The notes under the pieces are model-generated. The model was not told the origin of the DNA, searched no databases, and worked only from the letters and a program-made list of their open reading frames with translations. Positions 11,281-20,674 of a DNA stretch of 64,000 bases are shown piece by piece (the stretch's first letter is position 1; each line of letters begins with the position of its first letter). This DNA comes from Archivesica marissinica. Taxonomy: Eukaryota; Mollusca; Bivalvia; Venerida; Vesicomyidae. The position numbers and the translations under genes were made by a program. The stretch spans positions 32,959,592-33,023,591 of the forward strand of contig CM026401.1 in the NCBI GenBank assembly GCA_014843695.1, written 5' to 3'.

Positions 11281-12202
11281 CAATTCGCAGACAAAGCTAC
11301 CATCATTATTCACAGACACAATGAACATAATCAACTTACATCCGTTTTTAACGTCACAATTCGCAGACAAAGCTACCATCATTATTCAGACACATAATCA
11401 ACTTACATCCGTTTTTAACGTCGCAATTCGCAGACAAAGCTACCATCATTATTCACAGACACAACGAACATAATCAACTTACATCCGTTTTTAACGTCAC
11501 AATTCGCAGACAAAGCTACCATCATTATTCACAGACACAACGAACATAATCAACTTACATCCGTTTTTAAAGTCACAATTCGCAGACAAAGCTACCATCA
11601 TTATTCAGACACATAATCAACTTACATCCGTTTTTAACGTCGCAATTTGCAGACAAAGCTACCATCATTATTCACAGACACAACGAACATAATCAACTTA
11701 CATCCATTTTTAACGTCACAATTCGCAGACAAAGCTACCATCATTATTCAGACACATAATCAACTTACATCCATTTTTAACATCGCAATTCGCAGACAAA
11801 GCTACCATCATTATTCACAGACACAACGAACATAATCAACTTACATCCGTTTTTAAAGTCACAATTCGCAGACAAAGCTACCATCATTATTCAGACACAT
11901 AATCAACTTACATCCATTTTTAACATCGCAATTCGCAGACAAAGCTACCATCATTATTCACAGACACAACGAACATAATCAACTTACATCCGTTTTTAAC
12001 GTCACAATTCGCAGACAAAACTACCATCATTATTCAGACACATAATCAACTTACATCCGTTTTTAACGTCACAATACGCAGACAAAGCTACCATCATTAT
12101 TCAGACACATAATCACCTTACATCCGTTTTTAACGTCACAATTCGCGTACAAAACTACCATCATTATTCAGACACATAATCAACTTACATCCGTTTTTAA
12201 CT
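11281..12202. repeat. Tandem array of alternating 76- and 67-bp monomers
   Basis: Thirteen monomers share ACATCCGTTTTTAACGTCAC then AATTCGCAGACAAAGCTACC and an ATCATTATTC block. The long form has CACAGACACAACGAACATAA, while the short form lacks 9 bases there. Long and short forms partly alternate, giving a 143-bp higher-order unit in the middle, and the right end is all short forms. Confidence 0.93.
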
Positions 12203-12716
12203 TTGTGGATTGGACGCCTCGTTGTAGAAATTTTATTTCATTAATTTGTTTTATTTTCGCCGTCTTTCCATTTGATTAGAGTAACCTGTATGCAAGAAGG
12301 CCGCTGTTTGGACAGGTCATTAAACTCCATACAATGTTGCATTCGCCATTCGTAGCATTTGCTACATAGCATATGGCAGCGGAAGTTGTCTCCCTTGCAT
12401 GGCCTACATCGCAATAGCTAACGTATGAAAATGTAAATAAACAAATATTTTAGTTGAACGAGCGTTCTCTGTATCAGATAAGGTGTCAGTGTATTTTAGA
12501 TTTTTAAAACTGTCTAAGAAGGGCACACTTTGTATAGGAACAATGAAGTAGTCCTTCGCGGTGTTTACCGATATGTAAACTCCGGTCAGCTGACTGATTT
12601 CGCCAATAGGAATACGGTACTAATTTTAGAAAAGGTTGGAATTATATGACAATGTGGAGCTCTAGTAGCAAGGAGTTGTGTGTGCATAATTCAGCTAAAT
12701 CTAGAACTGAAGTAAA
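12203..12716. other. Stretch with no supported feature
   Basis: About 510 bases with no recognised repeat, RNA or coding signal. Confidence 0.4.
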
Positions 12717-12785
12717 GCTTAAACTGTATTTATTTTATAACGATCGCGAACCAAGCTTTAACAACTTATATGAATCACTCTCATT
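12717..12785 (-). mobile_element. S2 SINE 3'-end fragment
   Basis: TATTTATTTTATAACGATCGCGAACCAAG and ACAACTTATATGAATCACTC match the S2 tail in reverse orientation with many changes. The rest of the element is absent. Confidence 0.45.
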
Positions 12786-12804
12786 GAAGCAGATGAATGC
12801 GTAT

Positions 12805-12870
12805 ATGTGGTCATTCGTGTGGGAGGAAACCGGAGTACCCGGAGAAAACGCACCTGTCCGATTTGTCGAC
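12805..12870 (-). mobile_element. SINE fragment, family S5
   Basis: GTGGGAGGAAACCGGAGTAC followed by CCGGAGAAAACGCACCTGTCCG is the reverse complement of the block near 32230-32285, where it follows a tRNA-like head. The motif is common in bivalve repeats. Confidence 0.5.
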
Positions 12871-12905
12871 CGAACTGAAGTAGTAAATGGTAAAGAGATT
12901 TTTAA

Positions 12906-13143
12906 CCCTTACTGTCATGGAAACAAGTATATTCGTTTTTGCAAACAGCATAGAGCCAGATCAGATGGCACAGAATGTGCCATTTGATCAGGCTCAATGC
13001 TATTCGCTAATCGGATAGTGGAGCTAAAACACTTGGCTGAATAGCAAACAACATAGATCCTGAACAGACGTGGCATTACACTGCGGCTGATCTGAATCTA
13101 TGTTGTTTGTACTTTCTTTCCAATGTAATCAGCAATTTAAGGG
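12906..13143 (+). mobile_element. TTAA-type MITE, family P2, copy 1
   Basis: TTAA at 12902-12905 is followed by CCCTTACTG; the right end reads CAGCAATTTAAGGG followed by TTTAA, a decayed TTAA. The inner sequence contains two inverted blocks around AACAGCATAGAGCC and CAAACAACATAGATCC. Related copies lie near 19398-19603 and, inverted, at 38238-38421. No coding capacity. Confidence 0.6.
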
Positions 13144-13280
13144 TTTAAAAGGTTTTTCACCATGACAAAGGTAGCATTCAAGTCAATTTCACCTTCATTA
13201 GAGACTAGGAATCCATATCCCAAAACTGGTAAGTATGAAAGGGTTATGGCCAATGTTGTCAAACAGATCGACAAAGGGCA

Positions 13281-13846
13281 GGATGGCGAAACAGAAGGAG
13301 GATGGAGAAGGAGAATGGAGAAACAGGAGGATGGAGAAACAGAAGGAGGATGGAGAAACAGAAGGAGGATGGAGAAACAGAAGGAGGATGGAGAAACAGA
13401 AGGAGGATGGAGAAATAGGAGGATGGAGAAACAGGAGGATGGAGAAACAGGAGGATATAGAAATAGAAGGAGGATGGAGAAATAGGAGGATGGAGAAATA
13501 GAAGGATGGAGAAATAGAGGATGGAGAAATAGGAGGATGGAGAAATAGAAGGAGGATGGAGATGTAGGAGGATGGAGAAATAGGAGAAACAAAAGGAGGA
13601 TGGAGAAACAGGAGGAGGATGGAGAAACAGAGGAGGATGGAGAAATAGAAGGATGGAGAAACAGGAGGATGGAGAAACAGAAGGAGGATGGAGAAACAGA
13701 AGGAGGATGGAGAAATAGAAGGAGGATGGAGACATAGAAGGAGGATGGAGAAACAGGAGGATGGAGAAACAGGAGGATGGAGAACTAGAAGGATGGAGAA
13801 ATAGGAGGATGGAGAAACAGTATGAGGATGGAGCAACAGAAAAGGG
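13281..13846. repeat. Polypurine minisatellite (GGATGGAGAAACAGAAGGA)n
   Basis: About 560 bases in which the plus strand is almost entirely purine (A/G) with rare pyrimidines in fixed positions. Monomers vary from 15 to 23 bp by presence or absence of AAGGAG blocks. Extended purine/pyrimidine strand asymmetry of this kind can adopt triplex (H-DNA) structure. Confidence 0.93.
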
Positions 13847-14310
13847 ACAGATGTTCGCCAAGCCATGACAATAGCAGAGCCAAGAAAAATATGTTACATT
13901 ACAATTTTGGTCTTCCAGTTAAAATGAAGTGCAGTCCTGGCAGCCTGCAGGAGCCTATACAATATGGGTTATCCCGTAATCTCAATAACAATAGAATAGC
14001 ATCGTGGTTTGGCAGTATTTACCTGATTCTATTTACTGATACCCAATTACATCTTTATAATGACAGATCACATTAGTACACCAGTCATCTAAGTCTCTCT
14101 ACTACAAAATATACAAGATTAGGGGGAACTTTCCGATGCTTGCAAAATTGTCAGGCAAATCATCAGCCACCTACGCACTCTACGAGAAATATACCCAAGA
14201 TATGCCCAGTCTTCAATGGTTTATATCATGTACCGGTAAAACAAAATCTAGTCTCGTTTTCATGTATTCCAATTTGAAAGTCATAGACCTGTAAAAAAAT
14301 TAAACTGCAC
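13847..14310. other. Spacer between arrays
   Basis: About 460 bases of apparently unique sequence with no supported feature. Confidence 0.45.
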
Positions 14311-16584
14311 TGTATGCGAGTGTCCCTTGTATGCGAGTGTCCCTTGTATGCGAGTGTCCCTTGTATGCGAGGGTCCCTTGTATGCGAGTGTCCCTTGTAT
14401 GTGAGTGTCCATTGTATGCGAGTGTCCATTGTATGCGAGTGTCCCTTGTATGCGAGCGTCCCTTGTATGGGAGCGTCCCTTGTATGCGAGGGTCCCTTGT
14501 ATGCGAGTGTCCCTTGTATGCGAGGGTCCCTTGTATGCGAGTGTCCCTTGTATGCGAGGGTCCCTTGTATGCGAGTGTCCCTTGTATGTGAGTGTCCATT
14601 GTATGCGAGTGTCCCTTGTATGCGAGCGTCCCTTGTATGGGAGCGTCCCTTGTATGTGAGTATCCCTTGTATGCGAGTGTCCCTTGTATGTGAGTGTCCA
14701 TTGTATGCGAGTGTCCATTGTATGCGAGTGTCCCTTGTATGAGAGTGTCCCTTGTATGCAAGTGTCCCTTGTATGCGAGTGTCCCTTGTATGCGAGTGTC
14801 CCTTGTATGGAGTGTCCCTTGTATGCGAGTGTCCCTTGTATGCAAGTGTCCCTTGTATGTGAGTGTTCCTTGTATGCGAGTGTCCCTTGGAGTGTTCCTT
14901 GTATGCGAGTGTCCCTTGTATGCGAGTGTCCCTTGTATGCGAGTGTCCCTTGTATGGGAGTGTCCCTTGTATGCGAGTGTCCCTTGTATGCGAGTGTCCC
15001 TTGTATGGGAGTGTCCCTTGTATGCGAGCGTCCCTTGTATGCGAGCGTCCCTTGTATGGGAGCGTCCCTTGTATGCGAGGGTCCCTTGTATGCGAGTGTC
15101 CCTTGTATGCGAGTGTCCCTTGTATGCGAGTGTCCCTTGTATGCGAGTGTCCCTTGTATGCGAGTGTCCCTTGTATGGGAGTGTCCCTTGTATGCGAGTG
15201 TCCCTTGTATGCGAGTGTCCCTTGTATGCGAGTGTCCCTTGTATGCGAGTGTCCCTTGTATGCGAGTGTCCCTTGTATGCGAGTGTCCCTTGTATGGGAG
15301 TGTCCCTTGTACGGGAGTGTCCCTTGTATGCGAGTGTCCCTTGTCTGGGAGTGTCCCTTGTACGGAAGTGTCCCTTGTATGCGAGTGTCCCTTGTATGAG
15401 TGTCCCTTGTATGTGAGTGTCCCTTGTATGCGAGTGTCCCTTGTATGCGAGTGTCCCTGTATGTGAGTGTCCCTTGTATGCGAGTGTCCCTTGTATGCGA
15501 GTGTCCCTTGTATGTGAGTGTCCCTTGTATGCGAGTGTCCCTTGTATTCGAGTGACCCTTGTATGCGAGTGTCCCTTGTATGTGAGTGTCCCTTGTATGG
15601 GAGTGTCCCTTGTATGGGAGTGTCCCTTGTACGGGAGTGTCCCTTGTACGGGAGTGTCCCTTGTATGCGAGTGTCCCTTGTACGGAAGTGTCCCTTGTAT
15701 GCGAGTGTCCCTTGTACGGAAGTGTCCCTTGTATGCGAGTGTCCCTTGTATGGGAGTGTCCCTTGTATGGGAGTGTCCCTTGTACGGAAGTGTCCCCTTG
15801 TATGGAGTGTCCCTTGTATGCGAGTGTCCCTTGTATGGGAGTGTCCCTTGTATGCGAGTGTCCCTTGTATGGGAGTGTCCCTTGTATGCGAGTGTCCCTT
15901 GTATGGGAGTGTCCCTTGTATGCGAGTGTCCCTTGTATGCGAGTGTCCCTTGTATGCGAGTGTCCCTTGTATGCGAGTGTCCCTTGTATGCGAGTGTCCC
16001 TTGTATGCGAGTGTCCCTTGTATGGGAGTGTCCCTTGTATGCGAGTGTCCCTTGTATGCGAGTGTCCCTTGTATGCGAGTGTCCCTTGTATGCGAGTGTC
16101 CCTTGTATGCGAGTGTCCCTTGTATGCGAGTGTCCCTTGTATGGGAGTGTCCCTTGTATGGGAGTGTCCCTTGTATGCGAGTGTCCCTTGTATGCGAGTG
16201 TCCCTTGTATGCGAGTGTCCCTTGTATGGGAGTGTCCCTTGTATGCGAGTGTCCCTTGTATGGGAGTGTCCCTTGTATGCGAGTGTCCCTTGTATGCGAG
16301 TGTCCCTTGTATGCGAGTGTCCCTTGTATGCGAGTGTCCCTTGTATGCGAGTGCCCTTGTATGGGAGTGTCCCTTGTATGCGAGTGTCCCTTGTATGCGA
16401 GTGTCCCTTGTATGCGAGTGTGCCTTGCATGTGAGTGTCCCTTGTATGGGAGTGTCCCTTGCATGCGAGTGTCCCTTGTATGGGAGTGTCCCTTGTATGG
16501 GAGTGTCCTTTGTATGCGAGTGTCCCTTGTATGGGAGTGTCCCTTGTATGCGAGTGTCCCTCGTATGCGAGTGTCCCTTGTATA
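14311..16584. repeat. Tandem array, 17-bp monomer
   Basis: About 134 copies of TGTATGCGAGTGTCCCT. Variants at a few positions (TATGGGAG, TACGGGAG, TACGGAAG, TGAGTGTCCATT) cluster in blocks, a sign of local unequal exchange. No stop codon arises in the monomer on either strand and 17 is not a multiple of 3, so all six frames stay open over long runs (up to 779 codons). I regard these frames as artefacts. Confidence 0.97.
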
Positions 16585-16774
16585 ACTTAAGAACAGATAC
16601 CTGAATCTTCTGCAATTCACTTAATGTGCAGCTGTCTCAACAATTATGTTATAAATAGGGTCTTATATTCTTGTTCAATTGTTGGTGAATTTATTTATCG
16701 CAGGGATCTGTTTTTATTGCTTTTGAAAGACAAGCTACATAAATTCAAGAATAAATGAATACGAATATAAACAG

Positions 16775-16810
<36 letters not shown>

Positions 16811-16913
16811 CTCCACCAACTTCATGTTTCAACGTGTGCGAAATTACAAGCAGAAAATTATCCTTCCCACAAGAAATGAAACCAATTTTCAATTAGTGTT
16901 AAAAAATGAAAAT
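16585..16913. other. AT-rich spacer with (TA)n microsatellite
   Basis: Unique-looking AT-rich sequence containing a pure TA run at about 16779-16808. No gene signal seen. Confidence 0.6.
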
Positions 16914-16920
16914 GCCAAAT

Positions 16921-17205
16921 CAGACGGATCTGTAATCCAGTGGTAACACACTGGACTGGTAATCCAGGGATCGCAGGTTTGATCCCCCGTCTGACCCTAA
17001 TAAAATTAACAGTCTTTCAGATGGGACGTTAAACCGAGGTCTCGTGTCGGTGCTTTACACCGTGCACGTAAAAGAACCAGAGGAGACTCTGGAATGGGTC
17101 TCTGTCTGTATCATTGCACTATCCTCCAAAATCTAATATCTTCAGGAGGCGTCGCTCATATGGGCAACCGGTAGCGACGATAAATAAACGTAAAAAAAAA
17201 AAAAA
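16921..17205 (+). mobile_element. tRNA-derived SINE, family S1, copy C (full length)
   Basis: The best-preserved S1 copy. Target duplication GCCAAAT at 16914-16920 and 17206-17212 marks its borders. The head contains A-box-like GTGGTAACACACTGG and B-box GGTTTGATCCCC. The stem CTGGA/TCCAG encloses loop CTGGTAA with T33 in place, giving anticodon GGT, so a tRNA-Thr(GGU)-like origin is inferred. The tail ends TAAATAAACG plus an A15-type run, as expected after target-primed reverse transcription. Confidence 0.93.
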
Positions 17206-17212
17206 GCCAAAT

Positions 17213-17520
17213 CGGTTATGTGACATTCAGTAAATGTCAATGTTGATGTTAACAATAATAATTGTGGAATAATGTCAGCAGTAATAGAATGCATTATTGG
17301 CAGCAGACATCTAAACATGATACTATAAGTAACACTGGATCAATTGAGGTTCAATTAGATGGTATATAATTATATATATAAACTAAGTGGTATATTATAA
17401 ATAAAATGTAAGATGGCAACCAGATGCAAGTGCCACACTAATTGTGTTTCAATTGAATTCTTGCCATAGATTGAATAATAGTGCTCAACATAATTTGATT
17501 CTAACATGACTCAGCATTTT
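17213..17520. other. Spacer, nothing recognised
   Basis: About 310 bases of AT-rich DNA. Part of it (from about 17460) resembles sequence near 22830-22930 that lacks the SINE at 17539. Confidence 0.4.
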
Positions 17521-17538
17521 GTCTGTATATGCAAAGAA

Positions 17539-17825
17539 TTTGTGTGTGTTTTACGTTTATTTATCGTCGCTACCGGTTGCCCATATGAGCGACGCCTCCT
17601 GAAGAGGTTAGTAATTTTAGATTTTTGGAGGATAGTGCAATGATACAGAGACCCATGCCAGAATCTCCTCTGGTTCTTTTACGTGCATGGTGTACAGCAC
17701 CGACACGAGACCTCGGTTTAACGTCCCATCTGAAAGACTGTTAATTGAATAATGGTCAGACGGGGGGATCGAACCTGCGATCCCTGGATTACCAGTCCAG
17801 CGTGTTACCACTGGACTACAGATCC
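17539..17825 (-). mobile_element. tRNA-derived SINE, family S1, copy D
   Basis: Reverse-oriented, essentially full-length S1 copy. The 18-base sequence GTCTGTATATGCAAAGAA occurs at 17521-17538 and again at 17826-17843. At least the last 13 bases are a target duplication; the first five coincide with the S1 end and are ambiguous. Confidence 0.92.
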
Positions 17826-17843
17826 GTCTGTATATGCAAAGAA

Positions 17844-18410
17844 GGAAATTACCGTGTTTATATATGCATTAAATCATGGTTTAGCGTGTGATGTCAAAAA
17901 TGTCATTTTACTAGCTTTTCTTGTAGTAGATTTTTTAGATATTTTGGTCATGTTGCGATATTTATAGCCGAATAAAACATGGTTTGTCGTTCTGAGTGCC
18001 GGATGTAACCACTTCGGGTTTCGGCATGCGTGGTTAATTTATTCGCAAATAAATAACGGCAAGACAAATGTTATTTCTTAAATAATATTGGGTGGTTATT
18101 ATTTAATATTTACATCGCTATTGCATTTCCTTTGATGAACGTATGTGCCCTGATTGCATACAATTTCATATGAGGGTTTCCAACTAATGATATGCAGCTG
18201 ACTCGCGCACTTGAAGCTACGGACATCACATTCGCATTATTAGGTTTGTCGCGAGAAAAGGTGTGTCATATAGTTTACGCTGTTCCAAGGACGATCTATT
18301 TACCTGTTCTGTGACACGGTAAGTTGCAAATCTGGACGAAAACATTTTAAATGCAAAGTGTGCTATATTTTCGTTGTGTCATTAAAAAGAATAATTAATG
18401 TAAATATAAG
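17844..18410. other. Stretch with no supported gene
   Basis: About 570 bases with no coding signal. It ends at the hairpin at 18411 and may belong to the same unidentified repeat. Confidence 0.4.
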
Positions 18411-18540
18411 TAATGAATCGCGGATTAATAGTTTCCATCGGGGTATGAACTACATTGGCCGTGCTTAAAGTTCCACACACATTAACCACGCCCAATATAG
18501 TTCATATCCCGATGGAAACTATTAACCAGCGATTCATTCC
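18411..18540. repeat. Long imperfect hairpin (54-nt arms, 22-nt loop)
   Basis: Left arm 18411-18464 (contains TAATAGTTTCCATCGGGGTA) pairs with right arm 18487-18540 (contains TATCCCGATGGAAACTATTA), with about 5 mismatches over 52 aligned bases. The loop is 18465-18486. No clear terminal duplication was found, so it may be a fold-back element or the internal palindrome of a larger repeat. Confidence 0.75.
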
Positions 18541-18601
18541 TTAAATATTGTAGCTTAATTTTGATTTGCTCAGAGTCTCACACTTTATCTGCAAATCTTA
18601 A

Positions 18602-19039
18602 TCGTTTCAACACCACATACCTCTAAATAGGCTTACAAAAGGTGTAGATCCAGATGAGCCGGCTCATGATGAAACATCTCATCAGGATCTGCACTTTTTA
18701 CAAGTAATATTACTATTTTAGACAAAATTACCCATTTGATAAATGAACTGGCCAAATTTATTTTAGCTTGATTGCGAAACAAATTCTTACAACTTATATT
18801 AATCACTCTCAAGACCTCATTCGTGATGGAATCCATTGCCACGAGGGAGAGAGAAGAGGCAACGTGGAATTTATTTACTTTGCCTAAGGGCACAAGCGTA
18901 ACGGCTCCAGCGGGGCTCAAACTCCGGGCCTTTCGCACCTGAAGCGAACGCGCTACTACTGCGCTATCATTTTCTTATTAATTTATTGGTCTAAAAATAT
19001 CATGCACCAGTCCATGTCAGTTACTTGATGATGAATGGG
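18602..19039. mobile_element. TTAA-type MITE, family P1, copy 2, interrupted by an S2 SINE
   Basis: TTAA at 18598-18601 and 19040-19043 bound an inverted copy of the 1866-2098 element. Shared blocks include CCTCTAAATAGGCTTACAAA and CCAGATGAGCCGGCTCATGA on the left, and CATGCACCAGTCCATGTCAG on the right. The element resumes after the SINE at 18754-18969 with TTTTCTTATTAATTTATTGG. Confidence 0.78.
18754..18969 (-). mobile_element. tRNA-derived SINE, family S2, copy c (nested)
   Basis: Complete reverse-oriented S2 copy inserted in the P1 MITE. Head on the minus strand reads TGATAGCGCAGTAGTAGCGC then TTCGCTTCAGGTGCGAA; tail GCAATCAAGCTAAAATAAATTT. It separates the MITE blocks CCAAAT and TTTTCT, which are close together in MITE copy 1, so it is younger than the MITE. 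Confidence 0.85.
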
Positions 19040-19043
19040 TTAA

Positions 19044-19397
19044 ACACTGCAGATTAGTGGAACAAACACTACTGGTAGGTTATGGTTATTGATTATTGAG
19101 TGACATTTATTTCCCAAAATATAAATTTGTGAACATAACGAAACAGTTTATTTAGAGATATGTCCATAGCAACACAGAGTCTGTGGATTTCCATAGAATG
19201 GTGAACTGACGAAAAAAGTGAACGTGGTCAACCATGGTCAAACATGTTAACTCATAATGACCAACCATGGTATAGAACAATGGTTCGACATTAAAGGAAG
19301 ATAGATAGAATGGTTTAATATGGTTCAATTCACTTTTGCCTCTCTGGTAGAATAAAGTTAACCTGTAACCTGCTAATCACAACTAAAGTTGCTGTTA
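19044..19397. other. Stretch with no supported feature
   Basis: About 350 bases, AT-rich, with several near-repeats of CCATGGTC but no array or gene. Confidence 0.4.
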
Positions 19398-19603
19398 CAA
19401 ACAGCATAGATATTTATAGCATAGATGGCACAAAATGTGCCGTCTGATCAGGCTCTATGGTGTTTGCTATTCGGATAGTGGAGCTAAAACACTTGACTGA
19501 ATAGCAAACAACATAGATCTTGATCAGACACAGCTTTACGCCGTGGGTGATCTAGATCAATGTTGTTTGCATATTCCTTCCAATTTATTCAGCATTTTAA
19601 GGG
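19398..19603 (+). mobile_element. P2 MITE, copy 2
   Basis: Shares ACAGCATAGA, GATAGTGGAGCTAAAACACT and CTGAATAGCAAACAACATAG with the copy at 12906-13143, and ends TTCAGCATTTTAAGGG. The left border is eroded and the right TTAA is changed to TTAC. Confidence 0.55.
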
Positions 19604-19740
19604 TTACATTGATATGAATGTGACACGGATGACGCGGCATAATGCCGTGGCTGGCGGCTGATCTAGATACATGTATATGTTGCTTGCACATTCCTTCCAA
19701 TTTATTCAGCATTTTAAGGGTTATATTGATATGAACGTGA
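19541..19740. repeat. Tandem duplication of the P2 right end
   Basis: The block TATTCCTTCCAATTTATTCA plus GCATTTTAAGGGTTA and GATATGAA(C/T)GTGA occurs at about 19572-19622 and again at about 19692-19742, a duplication with a period close to 120 bases. Confidence 0.7.
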
Positions 19741-19771
19741 TTAGGGATACATGAAAGCATACATATATATA

Positions 19772-20013
19772 CAAATATATTTTAGCTCAATTGAGAAACA
19801 AGTTCTTACAACTTATATTAATCACTCTCGAGACCTCATTCCTGATGTAATTGCCACGAGGGAGAGAGAAGAGGCATGTGGAATTTAAATGCCTTGCCTA
19901 AGGGCACAATCGTAACGGCTCCAACGGGGTTCGAACTCCAGGCCGTTTGCACCTGAAGTGAACGCGCTATCACTGTGCTATCACTGTGCTATCACTGTGC
20001 TATCACGACTTCC
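19772..20013 (-). mobile_element. tRNA-derived SINE, family S2, copy d
   Basis: Reverse-oriented S2 copy. At the head end CTATCACTGTG is repeated about four times (19966-20003), an expansion inside the tRNA-like region that other copies lack. Confidence 0.85.
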
Positions 20014-20215
20014 AAAGTAATACATGATCCCCCCCCCCGATAACCAAATAACCAACTTTTGTGTCTTTATGAGAAGACATTATTTATGTAATAATTACTG
20101 CATCATCTTTAGTTAAATTGCATAGAACTAATGTCTTATGAATACGTAATTATGTGGACACTTCAGCATTCTGCTACAACTCATTATTCTCTTAACCGAA
20201 CAGGATGCTTGTATA

Positions 20216-20437
20216 CACTAAACGACTTTAAAAACGCACAACCTATGTGGGGGGGGGGGGATTTTTGAATATTTTTAATTTGCGGAATTTTGATAACATT
20301 TTGACTAAAACTGACTACTGCTCTTGACATCCCTATAAAATTTATCTCCATACACCTTAACTTTTGAAAACAGGTCTTACGCCAAAAATATACCCCTCCC
20401 CCCGACAAAAGTGGTGCGTTTTTAAAGTCGTTCAGTG
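20216..20437. mobile_element. 222-bp non-autonomous DNA transposon with 24-bp inverted ends
   Basis: The left end CACTAAACGACTTTAAAAAC plus GCAC matches the reverse complement of the right end, CACTGAACGACTTTAAAAAC plus GCAC, with one difference. TA flanks both sides (20214-20215, 20438-20439). A G run near 20248 and a C-rich run near 20395 lie just inside the inverted ends. CACT ends with a 2-bp duplication would fit Tc1/mariner or CACTA-like elements; the superfamily is uncertain. Confidence 0.72.
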
Positions 20438-20674
20438 TATGACAGATGTGCATCTTGCATTAAATGTTGGAATCTGGTATATGCATTTAATCGTAATATA
20501 CCACAGAAAAAGTTTGAAGAATTAGTTAATACTGTTGTAATGTAACATATTATTGTTCCTATTAGATGTGCAACATTATTCACATTAATTTGATGTGACA
20601 CTTCACATTTATCTTCTCAGTTGAACCCCTTGGCATGTACAGGTACATTGTGCTGAACTGTGAATTAAATAAAT
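20438..20674. other. Spacer before the 42-bp array
   Basis: About 235 bases of AT-rich unique sequence. Confidence 0.4.

Noticed and set aside
12646..12987. 113-codon plus-strand frame
   Set aside because: It covers fragments of S2 and S5 SINEs and the left end of a P2 MITE, so it is repeat-derived.
16921..17000. Functional tRNA gene
   Set aside because: The cloverleaf-like head is continuous with the S1 body and poly-A tail and is flanked by a target duplication, so it is a SINE head.
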